64,000 nucleotides of DNA from Bacteroidales bacterium (GTDB taxonomy: Bacteria > Bacteroidota > Bacteroidia > Bacteroidales > UBA932). The notes below the pieces were generated by a model. The model ran no database searches, was not told the DNA's origin, and saw nothing but the letters and a program-made list of their open reading frames with translations. Below are positions 25,287 to 35,165 of this stretch, in pieces (the first letter of the stretch is position 1; every line of letters begins with the position of its first letter). Made by a program: the position numbers and the translations under genes. The stretch is from contig SFMU01000005.1 of assembly GCA_004552965.1 (NCBI GenBank), positions 1 through 64,000 of the forward strand, in the 5' to 3' direction.

Positions 25287-27134
25287 ATGAAAAAAGCAAT
25301 CACCGTCATTGCGGCAATTGCCGCTGCAGTCTTCGCCTCCAATGCCCAGGAATGGGCTCCGGCGGGTGACAAGATCAAGACACCATGGGCTGAAGAGGTC
25401 TCTCCTTCAAATGCGCATCCGGAGTATCCGCGTCCGCAGATGGTCCGTCCGGACTGGAAGAACCTCAATGGTCTGTGGGAATATTCAATAACTCCGAAGA
25501 ACGAGTCCTGTCCGGAAAGCTTCGAAGGCAAGATTCTGGTCCCGTTTGCAGTGGAGTCCTCACTTTCCGGCGTAGGCCGCCAGTTCACTTCCAAAGACGC
25601 CCTGTGGTACAAGACCACCTTCACTGTCCCTTCGGCATGGAAGAACAGGAGGCTGATGCTCAACTTCGAGGCAGTCGACTGGAGAACCGACGTCTTCGTC
25701 AATGATGTCCAGGTAGGTACTCACACCGGCGGCTACACACATTTCTCCTTCGATGTCACCCCTTATCTGAAGAAAGGGACCAACACTCTGGTGGTCAAGG
25801 TTCAGGATTCGACGGATGACAACTTACAGCCTCGCGGAAAGCAGGTCATGAACCCGAATGGGATCTGGTATACTCCTGTTTCCGGAATATGGCAGACTGT
25901 CTGGCTCGAGCCTGTTGCAGAGGCACACATCGTCGACTATCTCCCTGTCTCCGACATTCATGCCGGCACAATCGACATCAGGGTCGATGCTGAAGGTACC
26001 AGGGAAGGCGACCTGGTGAAGGTTTCCCTTCTGGAAGGAGGAATCCTCTACAGCACCGAATCCGGTACCGCTTCTCCGGAACTGGCATCAGTCACCGGAA
26101 TCCCAGGGGGCACTGTCACCGTCCCTGTGAAGGATGTCAGGCTCTGGTCTCCTGATTCACCTTACCTTTACGGTCTGAGGATCTCCCTTGTGCGTGACGG
26201 TAAGGTTATCGACTCTGTCGAGGGTTACACCTCGATGCGTGAGGTTTCTGTCATCAACGCCGCCATGAAGGCCTGCGGTCTGAACGGCAAGCCGCTCTTC
26301 CATTTCGGACCTCTCGACCAGGGCTGGTGGCCTGACGGACTCTACACCGCACCGACCGACGAGGCGCTGAAGTTCGACATCGAAAAGACCAGGGAATTCG
26401 GATTCAACATGATCCGCAAGCACATCAAGGTCGAGCCTTCCCGCTGGTTCTACTACTGCGACCAGCTCGGAATCATGGTTTGGCAGGATATGCCATGCTT
26501 TGCCGCAGGGGGTAACGTCTGGGGACGCAGCGACTATGACCAAGGTACCGATTTCCCGGCAACCACTGCCGCCAAGCTCAACTACTACAAGGAATGGGGC
26601 GAGATCATGGACCAGCTTGCAAAGTTCCAGTGCATCGTCATGTGGGTGCCATTCAATGAGGCCTGGGGCCAGTTCGACACCCGCGAGGTGGTTGAATTCA
26701 CCCGCAGCAAGGATGCTACCAGACTCATCAACATGTCTTCCGGCGGAAGCTGGGTCGCTGACTGCGGAGACGTTCTCGACAATCACAACTATCCGTTCCC
26801 GGCAATGTTCCAGTGGGATCCGAAGATGATCAATGTGGTCGGTGAATATGGCGGAATCGGCCTCCCTCTCGAAGGCCATCTCTGGCAGCCTGACCGCAAC
26901 TGGGGCTATGTGCAGTACAAGAACAGCGACGATGTCTTCAATGAATATGCAAACTTTGCCGTCATGCTTGAGAACCTTGTGAAGCAGGGCGTCGCAGCAG
27001 CCGTCTACACCCAGACAACCGACGTGGAGGGTGAAGTCAACGGTCTCATGACCTATGACAGGAAGGTGATCAAGATGGATGCGAAGAAACTCAACGAGGT
27101 CAACACCAGAGTCATCAGGTCGATGACACGATAG
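25287..27134 (+). CDS. secreted glycoside hydrolase family 2 enzyme
   Basis: 615 residues with a signal peptide of about 20 residues (ending FASNAQ). GH2 layout: a sugar-binding domain (about 45-200, LNGLWEYSITP, ALWYKTTFTVP), an Ig-like domain, and a TIM barrel from about 320. The acid/base Glu is in WVPFNEAWGQFD and the nucleophile Glu is probably in VVGEYGGIG. GH2 members act as beta-galactosidases, mannosidases or glucuronidases; the bond cut cannot be read from the sequence. It has its own promoter and no SusCD neighbours. It ends five bases before a convergent small gene. Confidence 0.88.
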   Translation: MKKAITVIAAIAAAVFASNAQEWAPAGDKIKTPWAEEVSPSNAHPEYPRPQMVRPDWKNLNGLWEYSITPKNESCPESFEGKILVPFAVESSLSGVGRQFTSKDALWYKTTFTVPSAWKNRRLMLNFEAVDWRTDVFVNDVQVGTHTGGYTHFSFDVTPYLKKGTNTLVVKVQDSTDDNLQPRGKQVMNPNGIWYTPVSGIWQTVWLEPVAEAHIVDYLPVSDIHAGTIDIRVDAEGTREGDLVKVSLLEGGILYSTESGTASPELASVTGIPGGTVTVPVKDVRLWSPDSPYLYGLRISLVRDGKVIDSVEGYTSMREVSVINAAMKACGLNGKPLFHFGPLDQGWWPDGLYTAPTDEALKFDIEKTREFGFNMIRKHIKVEPSRWFYYCDQLGIMVWQDMPCFAAGGNVWGRSDYDQGTDFPATTAAKLNYYKEWGEIMDQLAKFQCIVMWVPFNEAWGQFDTREVVEFTRSKDATRLINMSSGGSWVADCGDVLDNHNYPFPAMFQWDPKMINVVGEYGGIGLPLEGHLWQPDRNWGYVQYKNSDDVFNEYANFAVMLENLVKQGVAAAVYTQTTDVEGEVNGLMTYDRKVIKMDAKKLNEVNTRVIRSMTR

Positions 27135-27139
27135 AAGTC

Positions 27140-27376
27140 TCAATGACGCGTCAGAAGTCTTGACACAAGACTGACAATCCATCGGACCGGCAGCAGGAGC
27201 AGGTAGATGACAAGGGCTGTGACAATCACATAGCCGATCATCGAAAAGAGCTCGGTTGCCGGTCTGGTGTATCTGACAATTGCGTAGACGTTCATCCCGA
27301 AGGCGGCGACGAATGACAGGAGAAGGTATCTGGCTTCCCTGCGTATGTGGCGGGTTGTTATGATGATGTCCTTCAT
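27140..27376 (-). CDS. small two-pass membrane protein, unknown
   Basis: 78 residues. The basic start MKDIIITTRHIRREARYL is followed by two membrane segments (about 19-37 and 44-66) and a basic end. There is no recognised domain. It lies five bases after the convergent GH2 stop. The upstream oxidoreductase gene ends five bases before its start on the same strand, so it is probably the last gene of that unit. Confidence 0.65.
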   Translation of the reverse strand: MKDIIITTRHIRREARYLLLSFVAAFGMNVYAIVRYTRPATELFSMIGYVIVTALVIYLLLLPVRWIVSLVSRLLTRH

Positions 27377-27381
27377 GGCGT

Positions 27382-28713
27382 TCAGAAAGTGAGGTAAGGG
27401 ATTTTGTATTCCTCCGGGAAATCAAGTGTCCGACCTTCGTCCATGGCCTGGTTGCCCAGGAGACAGAGGATGCTTGAATAGTAGGCTTCTTCGACAACGT
27501 TTGCTGCCTTTTCGCCGGTAATGCAGGATTGGCAGAAGGCTGAGAGAATCTCGTCGGAACCGTCGTTGTCCGAGGAGACCATGCTCTGCCCGCCGTTCAC
27601 GCTGACCTGCCCATCGATGACAGCGTGCGGATGGTACTCGGATTTGAGTTCCGGCCTCCAGCTTGGACCGGCGGTCGGTATCGATGCGAAAACCCCTGTC
27701 CTGATCTGGTCGAGCAGCTGTCTCATTCCCGGAATGCTGTTGTCTTCCTCGAGGTAGTAGATGCCCCGGGAAAGGTCCATGGTCCCGTCTTTTCCGAGAA
27801 TCTGCTCCTCCATCCCGTTGTACTTGTTGGAAATGAGGGATTCGTAGTTGATCTTCCGGCCGTCCGAGTAGCGGTAGATGACATTGACGCTGTCATAGAC
27901 CTCCCTCCCATCCTTCCAGTAGACGATGTCTCCCATTCCTGTGACCCTGGAAGGGATCCGGCCGATGGCAAGGTTGCAGACCTCCAGCTGGTGGGAGGCG
28001 AGTTCGGTCATCAGGCCACCGGAATATTCCTTGTACAGACGCCAGTTGATCTGTCTTTCGAGTTCGGGCGACGGCACGGGCCTGCGCCAGTCGGCATTCC
28101 TGAACCAGTGGCATCTCATCCCCACTACCTCTCCGATGAGGCCCTCCTTGATAAGGCCTAGAGCCTTGATGTACTTCTTGTCGTACATCCTCTGCATGCA
28201 GTAGTACAAGGCCCTGTCGGATGCTTTGTAGGCATCGTAGACAGCCTTGCAGTCCTCCATCCGCAGAGCCATCGCCTTCTCGCAGAAGACATGCTTCCCG
28301 GCGGAGAGGGCATCGAGGGTGATCTGAGCGTGCAGATGCAGGGGAGTGGCTATGATCACTCCGTCGATGGTCTTGTCCTCAAGGACCTTGCGGTAGTCGG
28401 TCTCTGTCCTTGCAGAAGGGTAGAGAAGGCTTGCCGCTTCAAGATTGACCGGGTAGGTGTCGCAGATGGCAGCCAACTCGGCATGGTCGATTTTCAGCAG
28501 GTTGTGAATATGATACTGTCCCCTTGACCCCGCTCCGATGAGAGCGACGCGGGCCTTTTCCTTACGTACCTCCTCCAGTTTCTCCGGAGTGCAGGATGAA
28601 AGCCAGGGAGCGGTCGTGGCCAGAAATGCGGCACCGCCAGTCGCGTAGGCGAGATTCTTGATGAAACTTCTGAGGCCGAGGTCAACCTGGTTGTCTTTCT
28701 TGTCAGTTTTCAT
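27382..28713 (-). CDS. Gfo/Idh/MocA-family oxidoreductase, exported
   Basis: 443 residues from ATG 28713 (MKTDKKDNQ). The N-terminus has a hydrophobic stretch ending APWLSSC, which looks like an exported or lipid-anchored form, although a twin-arginine pair is absent. The Rossmann motif is IGAGSRGQYH and the catalytic-lysine motif is CEKAMAL (EKP in many relatives). GGLMTELASHQLE matches the conserved substrate-binding segment. Members oxidise or reduce sugars with NAD(P), and some Bacteroidota ones remove GalNAc or act on glycan ends. The divergent ApbE-like gene starts about 130 bases away. Confidence 0.88.
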   Translation of the reverse strand: MKTDKKDNQVDLGLRSFIKNLAYATGGAAFLATTAPWLSSCTPEKLEEVRKEKARVALIGAGSRGQYHIHNLLKIDHAELAAICDTYPVNLEAASLLYPSARTETDYRKVLEDKTIDGVIIATPLHLHAQITLDALSAGKHVFCEKAMALRMEDCKAVYDAYKASDRALYYCMQRMYDKKYIKALGLIKEGLIGEVVGMRCHWFRNADWRRPVPSPELERQINWRLYKEYSGGLMTELASHQLEVCNLAIGRIPSRVTGMGDIVYWKDGREVYDSVNVIYRYSDGRKINYESLISNKYNGMEEQILGKDGTMDLSRGIYYLEEDNSIPGMRQLLDQIRTGVFASIPTAGPSWRPELKSEYHPHAVIDGQVSVNGGQSMVSSDNDGSDEILSAFCQSCITGEKAANVVEEAYYSSILCLLGNQAMDEGRTLDFPEEYKIPYLTF

Positions 28714-28840
28714 TTTTGTGTCAGGTGGTTTTCGGGCACCTTCGGTGACGGAAGGTTCCAAATACCAAAAATACGAATAATTCGTTTTCGTTGAGCCGAT
28801 TGATTTCCCGGTCTGTGTTAATTTGTTATATTTGTCCGCT

Positions 28841-29638
28841 ATGATCCGAACTCAAAAAGAGTATGTCGGGCCTTCCCGGACTTTTCACGGCTCGATCGAT
28901 TCCCTGATGGGGACACGGTTGGAAATTCTTGTTTCCGAGGGTGCCCCGGAGGCTGTCTCCCGCCTCTGGGAATGGCTTTGTGTAGAGTCTGCCCGCCTCC
29001 AGAAGGTCCTGGACCGTTTCGATCCCGACAGTGAACTCTCCATTCTCAACCGGTCTGTCGCCCCTGTCCGTGCCGGTGAGACGCTTTCCTGGATGATTCG
29101 TACCGCAATCCGCTACCATCGTCTTACCGAGGGCCTGTTTGATGTCGCCAAGGGGAATCTCAATGAGGTTTCCATAGATGATTCCGATCTGGTTGATCTC
29201 GGAGGCCGCGTGCTGGATTTCGGCGGAATGGCCAAGGGACTGCTTCTGAGCCGGCTGGGTTCCGCTGCCGCCGCTGAGGGTGTGGGCAGTCTTTTCGCTG
29301 ATTTCGGAGGCAGTTCGATCCTGGGTCTTGGCCATCATCCGTTCGGCGACTGCTGGACCGTCGGGGTGAGGAATCCTTTCCGCCCGGGTGTGCTGGAAGA
29401 CATAACCCTGAGAAACCAGGCGATGTCGACTTCGGGTAATACCCCATCTTATGGAGCGCACATCATCAACCCGTTTACAGGTGAATATGTGACAGCCCGC
29501 CGCCAAGTCACAGTCGTTTCGGAAGACGCCCTTGATGCCGAGGTCCTCAGCACAACCCTGATGATTGCAGGCGAGGAGCAGGCAGAACGAGTGGCAGCCC
29601 GTTTTCCGGGCTGCTCAGCAAGATTCTATGATGTCTGA
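28841..29638 (+). CDS. ApbE-like FAD:protein FMN transferase
   Basis: 265 residues from ATG 28841 (MIRTQKEYVG). Family words: MGTRLEILV, LDRFDPDSELSILNR, DFGGMAKGLLLSRL, ADFGGSSILGLG and STSGNTPSYGAHIINPFTGE. ApbE proteins attach FMN to threonines of Nqr/Rnf subunits and other exported flavoproteins. This copy has no evident signal peptide or lipobox and is shorter than the usual 330-350 residues, so a cytoplasmic or divergent role is possible. No Nqr or Rnf genes are nearby. Confidence 0.8.
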   Translation: MIRTQKEYVGPSRTFHGSIDSLMGTRLEILVSEGAPEAVSRLWEWLCVESARLQKVLDRFDPDSELSILNRSVAPVRAGETLSWMIRTAIRYHRLTEGLFDVAKGNLNEVSIDDSDLVDLGGRVLDFGGMAKGLLLSRLGSAAAAEGVGSLFADFGGSSILGLGHHPFGDCWTVGVRNPFRPGVLEDITLRNQAMSTSGNTPSYGAHIINPFTGEYVTARRQVTVVSEDALDAEVLSTTLMIAGEEQAERVAARFPGCSARFYDV

Positions 29639-29646
29639 ATATTCCG

Positions 29647-30924
29647 TCAGATGCTTGGCTTGTTCTTGAGCCAGGTGTCGAACCATTCCATGTGCTCCGT
29701 CAGGAAGTTGTCGACATATTCGACCTCCTTGTTCCAGTCCCCGAAATAGACGAGTCCGACGCTGGTATATTCATTGAGGATTGGCCAAACCTTGAAATTG
29801 TACCGCTGGGCCTTGTCGATGGAGGCTGCCAGGTCGGCCATTTCCTTGTGGATGCTTTCCATCTGGGGCTTGAGCTTCGCCCATTCATCCTTGACTATGC
29901 CCACGAAGTATGGGTCGGAGAAGACCTCTGCCATGTATGGCCAGTGTCTGCGGTAGGAGCCTTGGACGACAGGTTTGATCCCTTCGCTCGGTTTCGCCCA
30001 GCCGTTTTTTCCGCTTGCCGCCAGGCCGTAGCTCCATTCTGCATCCCAGACAGGACCTCTCTCAAGCTTGCTGTTGTGGTTCCTGAGGATGAAATAGTGG
30101 TTCGTGTCCATGTTGCCTGAGAGTTCCTGGACGAGATACCATTTCGCCCAGCTTCTGACATCGATGTACTTCCTGTAGCCATTCTCCGGATCGGTCGGGT
30201 TGCTCCCGTAGAGAGCTTCCTCGAACTTGCTGACATAGTCCTTGATGAAGTTGTATTCGGCATCCCCCTCGACAATTTTACCGTTGTCCGCATCCGGATA
30301 CTTGAAGGTGAATGGGGAACCTGTCCTCGTTGTCTTGAAGTACAGTGGCTCGCGGCTGTAGTAGCCGTCCCTTTCAATGATGAAGCCATTGTCGTCCAGC
30401 TTGACCCTCTCCTCAGCCTTCTCCACCTGGTCAACAAGGAGATAGACTCCCATCTGCTCGCCGTTCAGGGTGACGCTCACGTGCTGGTGGCGGACAGTGA
30501 ATGGCAGCCCGACTTTCTCTGAAAGGGTGTACATGTAGCACTCACGCATGAGAGAATGGTCGCAGTACATCGCAAGGAGCACCCAGTCCCTGTTGGCCGG
30601 GAATCCGCACATGCTGTACTTTTCCTCGAGCTTGATCTTGTATGGCTTCTTCGGATAGCCGGATGTGGCGTTTCCTCTGGTGTGGATGATTCCCCTGGAG
30701 GTGAATTCCGGATCGGAGGCCCCGGTCTTGAAGAATTTTACCGTGCATGGAATATGATCTTCCCTCGTGACGACCGGAGCTTTGTTGTCGGTCACTATGG
30801 AAACGGTCGGGATTCCGTAGCTCTGTCGGTATTCATTTGGTTTTGTCGGTTCATCCGGTTTGCATCCGGCGAAAAGGAAGGCCAGACCGGCCAGTGTCAT
30901 CAATGTAGCGGTTATTCTTTTCAT
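29647..30924 (-). CDS. CotH-kinase-family lipoprotein
   Basis: 425 residues. The lipobox is LFAGC (Cys about 21), followed by a Pro/Lys linker. CotH-kinase features are RGNATSGYPKKPYKIKL, NRDWVLLAMYCDHSLMRE, GVYLLVDQVEKAEERV and the metal-binding WDAEWSYG. Such proteins phosphorylate proteins outside the cytoplasm (as CotH does for spore coat CotB/CotG); the bacterial targets here are unknown. The stop lies eight bases from the convergent ApbE-like gene. A -7-like TAAATTTG (30936-30929) lies almost at the start codon. Confidence 0.85.
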   Translation of the reverse strand: MKRITATLMTLAGLAFLFAGCKPDEPTKPNEYRQSYGIPTVSIVTDNKAPVVTREDHIPCTVKFFKTGASDPEFTSRGIIHTRGNATSGYPKKPYKIKLEEKYSMCGFPANRDWVLLAMYCDHSLMRECYMYTLSEKVGLPFTVRHQHVSVTLNGEQMGVYLLVDQVEKAEERVKLDDNGFIIERDGYYSREPLYFKTTRTGSPFTFKYPDADNGKIVEGDAEYNFIKDYVSKFEEALYGSNPTDPENGYRKYIDVRSWAKWYLVQELSGNMDTNHYFILRNHNSKLERGPVWDAEWSYGLAASGKNGWAKPSEGIKPVVQGSYRRHWPYMAEVFSDPYFVGIVKDEWAKLKPQMESIHKEMADLAASIDKAQRYNFKVWPILNEYTSVGLVYFGDWNKEVEYVDNFLTEHMEWFDTWLKNKPSI

Positions 30925-31279
30925 AGTGCAAATTTAGTAATACTCAAATAATAACTTGCATTATCTTTGAAAATCTTTTCGGTCCATATTTCCTCCCTCA
31001 TCAGTCACATAGCTACGGCTATGCTCCTTCTTCGGGTGAAAATCTGACCTCGAAAACCTAATTCAAATCTGACGCAACTTATTATTATCATATTACTTAC
31101 TCAATTTTGAGGATTCCGGATGGATGCAGTCAATGTTTATTGCCGGAAATCTTGTTATCCGGCCTTTCCGCATTGTGCAACATCCTTTCACTGCCTTGAA
31201 CAAAATGGGGGAGGCAGGCTTTTCTTGCACTGTCACCCCCATCGATTATCTACGGAATGCCGTAATCTTCATCCATCCG
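30925..31279. other. 355-bp gap between pnp and the CotH-like gene
   Basis: No gene is convincing here. It holds a perfect hairpin CATAGC-TACG-GCTATG (31008-31023) and an imperfect hairpin (31207-31217 with 31230-31240, GGGGG arms, 9 of 11 pairs) downstream of pnp without a T run. On the plus strand there is an isolated -7-like box TATCTTTG (30962-30969) with no plus-strand gene after it. Confidence 0.5.
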
Positions 31280-33652
31280 CTAGAAGAACTCTTCATTTGT
31301 CGTGTTCTCCTCTACCGGCTTCGGTTCAGGATTTCTCCTATCGCGGAAGCTGCTTCTGCGGTCGTCGTGACGGTCGTTGCTCCTGCGGTCTCCACGGTGG
31401 TCGCTGTTCCTGCGCTCACCTCTGTCACCTCTGTCGTTTCTGCGGTCGTCGCTTCTGCGGTCGTCGCGACGGTCATTCCTGCGGTCTCCTCCGCGAGGTC
31501 TGCGCTCAGGCTCTACATAGCCTTCCGGCTTAGGTGCCAGCGCCCTCATGGAAAGCCTCATCTTGCCGGTCTTGGAATCGATCTCAAGGAGTTTGACATC
31601 GACTTCCTGACCGACCTGGAGTACATCTTCCACCTTCTCGGTCTTGTTCCATGCGATTTCGGAAACGTGGAGGAGTCCTTCCTTCCCCGGAAGGATCTCG
31701 ACAAACGCACCGAATTCGAGGATCGATACAACCTTTCCGTGGTAGGTCTCACCGACCTCAGGGACAGCGCAGATGGCCTGGATCCAGTCGTAGGCCTTCT
31801 TCATTGCCTCTGCATCATTGGTTGCGATGTCGACTATGCCCTTGCCGTCGACTTCATCGATAGCGATGACAGCGCCGGTCTCGGCCTGGATCTTCTGGAT
31901 GGTCTCGCCACCCTTTCCGATGACGGCTCCGATGAATTCCTTGTCGATCTCGAAGGACTTGATCCTAGGAACGAACGGCTTGTAGTCCTCGCGAGGCTTG
32001 TCGATGCACTTCATCATTTCACCCATGATGTGCATCCTGCCTTCCTTGGCCTGCTGGAGAGCCTTGGCCAGAACGTCGTATGAGAGGCCGTCCACCTTGA
32101 TGTCCATCTGGGTGGCGGTGATGCCGTCCTTGGTGCCGGCTACCTTGAAGTCCATGTCTCCGAGGTGGTCCTCGTCTCCGAGGATGTCGGTGAGGATGGC
32201 ATAGCGTCCGTTAGGGTTCTTCTCGTCAGTGATGAGTCCCATGGCTACACCTGCCACCGGCTTGCTGATCTGCACTCCTGCATCCATCAGGGCGAGACAG
32301 CCGCCGCAGATGGAAGCCTGTGATGAAGAACCGTTTGATTCAAGGATGTCTGAAACGACACGTACGGCGTATGGGAATTCAGGGGCCTTCGGCATGACTG
32401 CCTTGAGTGCTCTGTAGGCAAGGTTTCCGTGGCCGATCTCACGGCGTCCGACTCCTCTCTGCGGTTTTGCGTCACCGGTTGCGAAAGGAGGGAAGTTGTA
32501 GTGGAGGACAAACTGCTGGTCGTCCTGGATAAGAACCTCATCGGTCTGCTTCATGTCCATCTTGGTTCCGAGAGTGACGGAAGCCAGGGCCTGGGTTTCA
32601 CCGCGGGTGAATATTGCTGAACCGTGGGCGCAAGGCAGATAGTCGGTCTCGCACCAGATCGGGCGTACTTCGGTGGTCTTGCGTCCGTCGACACGGAGAC
32701 CTTCGTCGAGGAGGAGGTTGCGGAGGGCATCCCTCTGGTCGTTGCCGAAGTAGCGGTTGATCATCATCTTCTTTGCTTCCTTCTCTTCGTCGGTAAGTCC
32801 GAGCGATTCGATGCATTCTGCCTTGATGGCCTCGAAGCCTTCTTCTCTCTGGTGCTTAGGCTTGGCTGACTTTGCCAGTTCGTAGCACTTGTCGTAGCAG
32901 AACTCATGGATCTGCTTCTTGAGTTCTTCGTCTTCCTCGTCGTGAGGATAGTCGCGCTTGTTCTTGTCAGTTCCGAGCTCGGCCATGAGTTCCTTCTGTA
33001 CGCGGCAGTGCTTCTTGATCTCCTCGTGGGCGAACTTGATGGCTCCGAGCATCACTTCTTCGCTGACCTCGTTCATCTCGCCTTCGACCATCATGATGTT
33101 CTCTTCGGTTGCGGCGACCATGAGTTCGAGATCGGCCTTCTCCATCTCGGAGAAAGTAGGGTTGATGCAGTACTCTCCGTCGATCCTGCAGACTCTGACT
33201 TCAGAGATAGGGCCTCCGAATGGAAGGTCGGAGGTGGCGAGGGCACATGAGGCTGCAAGTCCGGCAAGGGCGTCCGGCTGGATGTCCTTCTCGGCAGAGA
33301 TCAGTGTGACATTGACAAATACCTCGAGGTGGAAGTCATCCGGCCAGAGAGGTCTGATAGGGCGGTCGATGAGGCGGGAGATGAGAATCTCATAGTCGGA
33401 AGACTTGCCTTCCCTCTTCATGAAACCTCCCGGGAAACGTCCGGCAGAGTAGAATTTTTCTTTATAGTCAACTGTAAGAGGCATGAAATCGGTGCCTTCC
33501 TTGACTTCCTTTGCTGCGCAGACGGTGGCAAGAAGCATGGTGTTGCCCATCCTGACGACAGCGGAGCCGTCAGCCTGCTTTGCAAGCTTTCCGGTCTCGA
33601 TTTCGATTATCCTTCCGTCGGATAATTCGATTTTCTTGTTGATGATGTTCAT
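31280..33652 (-). CDS. pnp: polynucleotide phosphorylase
   Basis: 790 residues from ATG 33652 ([14 protein letters not shown]). Two RNase PH domains (about 5-230 and 330-560, with [23 protein letters not shown]), the KH domain ([21 protein letters not shown]) and the S1 domain ([32 protein letters not shown]) are in the usual order. PNPase degrades RNA 3' to 5' using phosphate. The last 70 residues are an Arg/Asp-rich tail (repeats such as [15 protein letters not shown]) not present in E. coli PNPase. rpsO lies upstream on the same strand with a terminator between them, the classic rpsO-pnp order. Confidence 0.97.
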   Translation of the reverse strand: MNIINKKIELSDGRIIEIETGKLAKQADGSAVVRMGNTMLLATVCAAKEVKEGTDFMPLTVDYKEKFYSAGRFPGGFMKREGKSSDYEILISRLIDRPIRPLWPDDFHLEVFVNVTLISAEKDIQPDALAGLAASCALATSDLPFGGPISEVRVCRIDGEYCINPTFSEMEKADLELMVAATEENIMMVEGEMNEVSEEVMLGAIKFAHEEIKKHCRVQKELMAELGTDKNKRDYPHDEEDEELKKQIHEFCYDKCYELAKSAKPKHQREEGFEAIKAECIESLGLTDEEKEAKKMMINRYFGNDQRDALRNLLLDEGLRVDGRKTTEVRPIWCETDYLPCAHGSAIFTRGETQALASVTLGTKMDMKQTDEVLIQDDQQFVLHYNFPPFATGDAKPQRGVGRREIGHGNLAYRALKAVMPKAPEFPYAVRVVSDILESNGSSSQASICGGCLALMDAGVQISKPVAGVAMGLITDEKNPNGRYAILTDILGDEDHLGDMDFKVAGTKDGITATQMDIKVDGLSYDVLAKALQQAKEGRMHIMGEMMKCIDKPREDYKPFVPRIKSFEIDKEFIGAVIGKGGETIQKIQAETGAVIAIDEVDGKGIVDIATNDAEAMKKAYDWIQAICAVPEVGETYHGKVVSILEFGAFVEILPGKEGLLHVSEIAWNKTEKVEDVLQVGQEVDVKLLEIDSKTGKMRLSMRALAPKPEGYVEPERRPRGGDRRNDRRDDRRSDDRRNDRGDRGERRNSDHRGDRRSNDRHDDRRSSFRDRRNPEPKPVEENTTNEEFF

Positions 33653-33689
33653 TACTGTTTTTCTATAACGTCTTAATCTTCGTTCCATC

Positions 33690-33727
33690 AAAAAAGGGAA
33701 GGCCGTAACTCTGTCACAGCCATCCCC
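33690..33727 (-). terminator. intrinsic terminator between rpsO and pnp
   Basis: On the minus strand GGGATGGCTGT (33726-33716) pairs with ACGGCCTTCCC (33706-33696), with one mismatch and one G-T pair, and is followed by six T. Read-through would be needed if pnp shares the rpsO promoter. Confidence 0.75.
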
Positions 33728-33750
33728 TTCAGTGTTTTCCTATAGCTGGA

Positions 33751-34026
33751 TTATCGACGGAGTCCAAGCTCCTTGACAATCTTTCTGTATCTTTCGATGT
33801 CAGTCTTCTGGAGATAGTCCAGAACTGAACGTCTCTTACCTACAAGACGGAGAAGGGAACGACGGGTAACAGTGTCCTTCTTGTTCTTCTTCAGGTGCTC
33901 GGTAAGATGATTGATACGGTAGGAAAATAAAGCAACTTGACTCTCTGGCGAGCCGGTGTCCGTATTAGACTTCCCGTACTTTGCGAAAATCTCTTGCTTC
34001 TTGTCGGCCATTAAATACTCTGCCAT
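33751..34026 (-). CDS. rpsO: 30S ribosomal protein S15
   Basis: 91 residues. S15 hallmarks: [38 protein letters not shown] and [30 protein letters not shown]15 binds 16S rRNA early in small-subunit assembly. The start [10 protein letters not shown] is slightly longer than in relatives; the internal ATG at 34011 is a possible alternative. A well-formed promoter lies upstream and a terminator downstream, before pnp. Confidence 0.97.
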   Translation of the reverse strand: MAEYLMADKKQEIFAKYGKSNTDTGSPESQVALFSYRINHLTEHLKKNKKDTVTRRSLLRLVGKRRSVLDYLQKTDIERYRKIVKELGLRR

Positions 34027-34086
34027 TTCGCAAAAAATCTGTAATTGTTAATAATACTTTTCTTTCCGTATTTTGTGGAAAGCTTG

Positions 34087-34117
34087 CAAATTTAATCATT
34101 ATTTCACTTATCTCAAA
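34087..34117 (-). promoter_or_regulatory. promoter of rpsO
   Basis: On the minus strand, TTTG (34117-34114), a 19-base spacer and TAAATTTG (34094-34087) match the Bacteroidota promoter. About 60 bases of leader precede the start codon. Confidence 0.75.
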
Positions 34118-34192
34118 ATGATTGTGGCAAAATAATGATTGGAAGCTATGATTTTTCAAATAACCATGCCGGCAATCCCTTAGGGGACCATG

Positions 34193-35155
34193 TCATGCCT
34201 GTTCTTCTTTCCCGAGGAGATCTTCCGGGCTCGGAATCATGTCGCAGTTGTTCCCGTTCGGGTTTTCGACATCGATCCGGGAGAGGACCCTGACGAAGTA
34301 CCAGAGCACGGCGGCGCTGACAGCGAAGAGGACTTCATATTCCCAGAGTGGCAATATGTCGATGATGGTTTTCGCCTCCTTGACGGCTTCGCCTCCGAAA
34401 TGGCTCAGCAGGACGCTGAAGGTGTTGTTGACACAATGCATCAGCATCGTAAGCTTGAGGGAGCCGGTGCGGTAGTAGACATAGCCGAAAAGGCATCCGA
34501 TGAGAAATGCCGAAACCCCTTGCCAGAGATTGCCGTGGATGGCGGCGAAGAACAGGGCGGAGATGACTATCGCCAGGGCAGGGGAGACTCCCTTGCCGTT
34601 CCGGCTGCTTCCGTCACGGCCTTTGCCATAGTTGAGAAGGCCTCTGAGCACGAGTCCCCTGCACATCCATTCCTCGAACAATGGCGCGAAAACCCCTACG
34701 CAGACCAGACTCGGCACCAGCGGGCCGCCGGTCATCATCTCCATAGTGGTCTTCAGCTGTTCCGACATTTCCGGCAGGAAGTTGTTGACCACCTCCAGCA
34801 TCAGCGATGCCGCCAGCATGCCGACGCCTGCCAGGACTGCAAGCGCTGCCCCTCCTTTTTTCCCGAAGTGGTTGCTGTCAAGTCTGTACCCGCGTTCGAA
34901 GGTGGCGTTCCTGGAGCTTCGGATTCTTGAATATATGAACACCGGCATGAACTGCAGCGGGTAGATCACCAGCATCACATAGCACATCTGCATCCCGGAA
35001 AGGGTCATCGGAACGGCTATCACCATCGACACGAGCATTCCGACAAGAAACCATCCGAGGATGGAGAAGATGCCGGCGAAACCGGGGACATACCAGGAGA
35101 ATGATCCCAATATGTCGTAACTTTTCTCGACTTTGCGAGGATTGAAGAAGCCCAT
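34193..35155 (-). CDS. CPBP-family intramembrane metalloprotease
   Basis: 320 residues from ATG 35155 (MGFFNPRKVEK), ten bases after the upstream stop. Several membrane segments. The CPBP/ABI motifs are APLFEEWMCRG (EExxxR), FFAAIHGNLWQG (FxxxH) and LMHCVNNTFSVL (HxxxN/B). These proteases cut within membranes, as in CAAX processing or bacteriocin self-protection; the substrate is unknown. It forms a two-gene unit with the upstream nucleotidyltransferase. Confidence 0.88.
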   Translation of the reverse strand: MGFFNPRKVEKSYDILGSFSWYVPGFAGIFSILGWFLVGMLVSMVIAVPMTLSGMQMCYVMLVIYPLQFMPVFIYSRIRSSRNATFERGYRLDSNHFGKKGGAALAVLAGVGMLAASLMLEVVNNFLPEMSEQLKTTMEMMTGGPLVPSLVCVGVFAPLFEEWMCRGLVLRGLLNYGKGRDGSSRNGKGVSPALAIVISALFFAAIHGNLWQGVSAFLIGCLFGYVYYRTGSLKLTMLMHCVNNTFSVLLSHFGGEAVKEAKTIIDILPLWEYEVLFAVSAAVLWYFVRVLSRIDVENPNGNNCDMIPSPEDLLGKEEQA

Positions 35156-35165
35156 CTTCAGCCTC

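Noticed and set aside
26157..27497. 446-codon open frame on the minus strand within the GH2 gene
   Set aside because: It covers the GH2 catalytic barrel and runs through a second real gene, with no domain of its own.
31124..32083. 319-codon open frame on the plus strand
   Set aside because: It is antisense to the pnp S1/KH region; its valine/alanine-rich runs are the complement of the Arg/Asp repeats.
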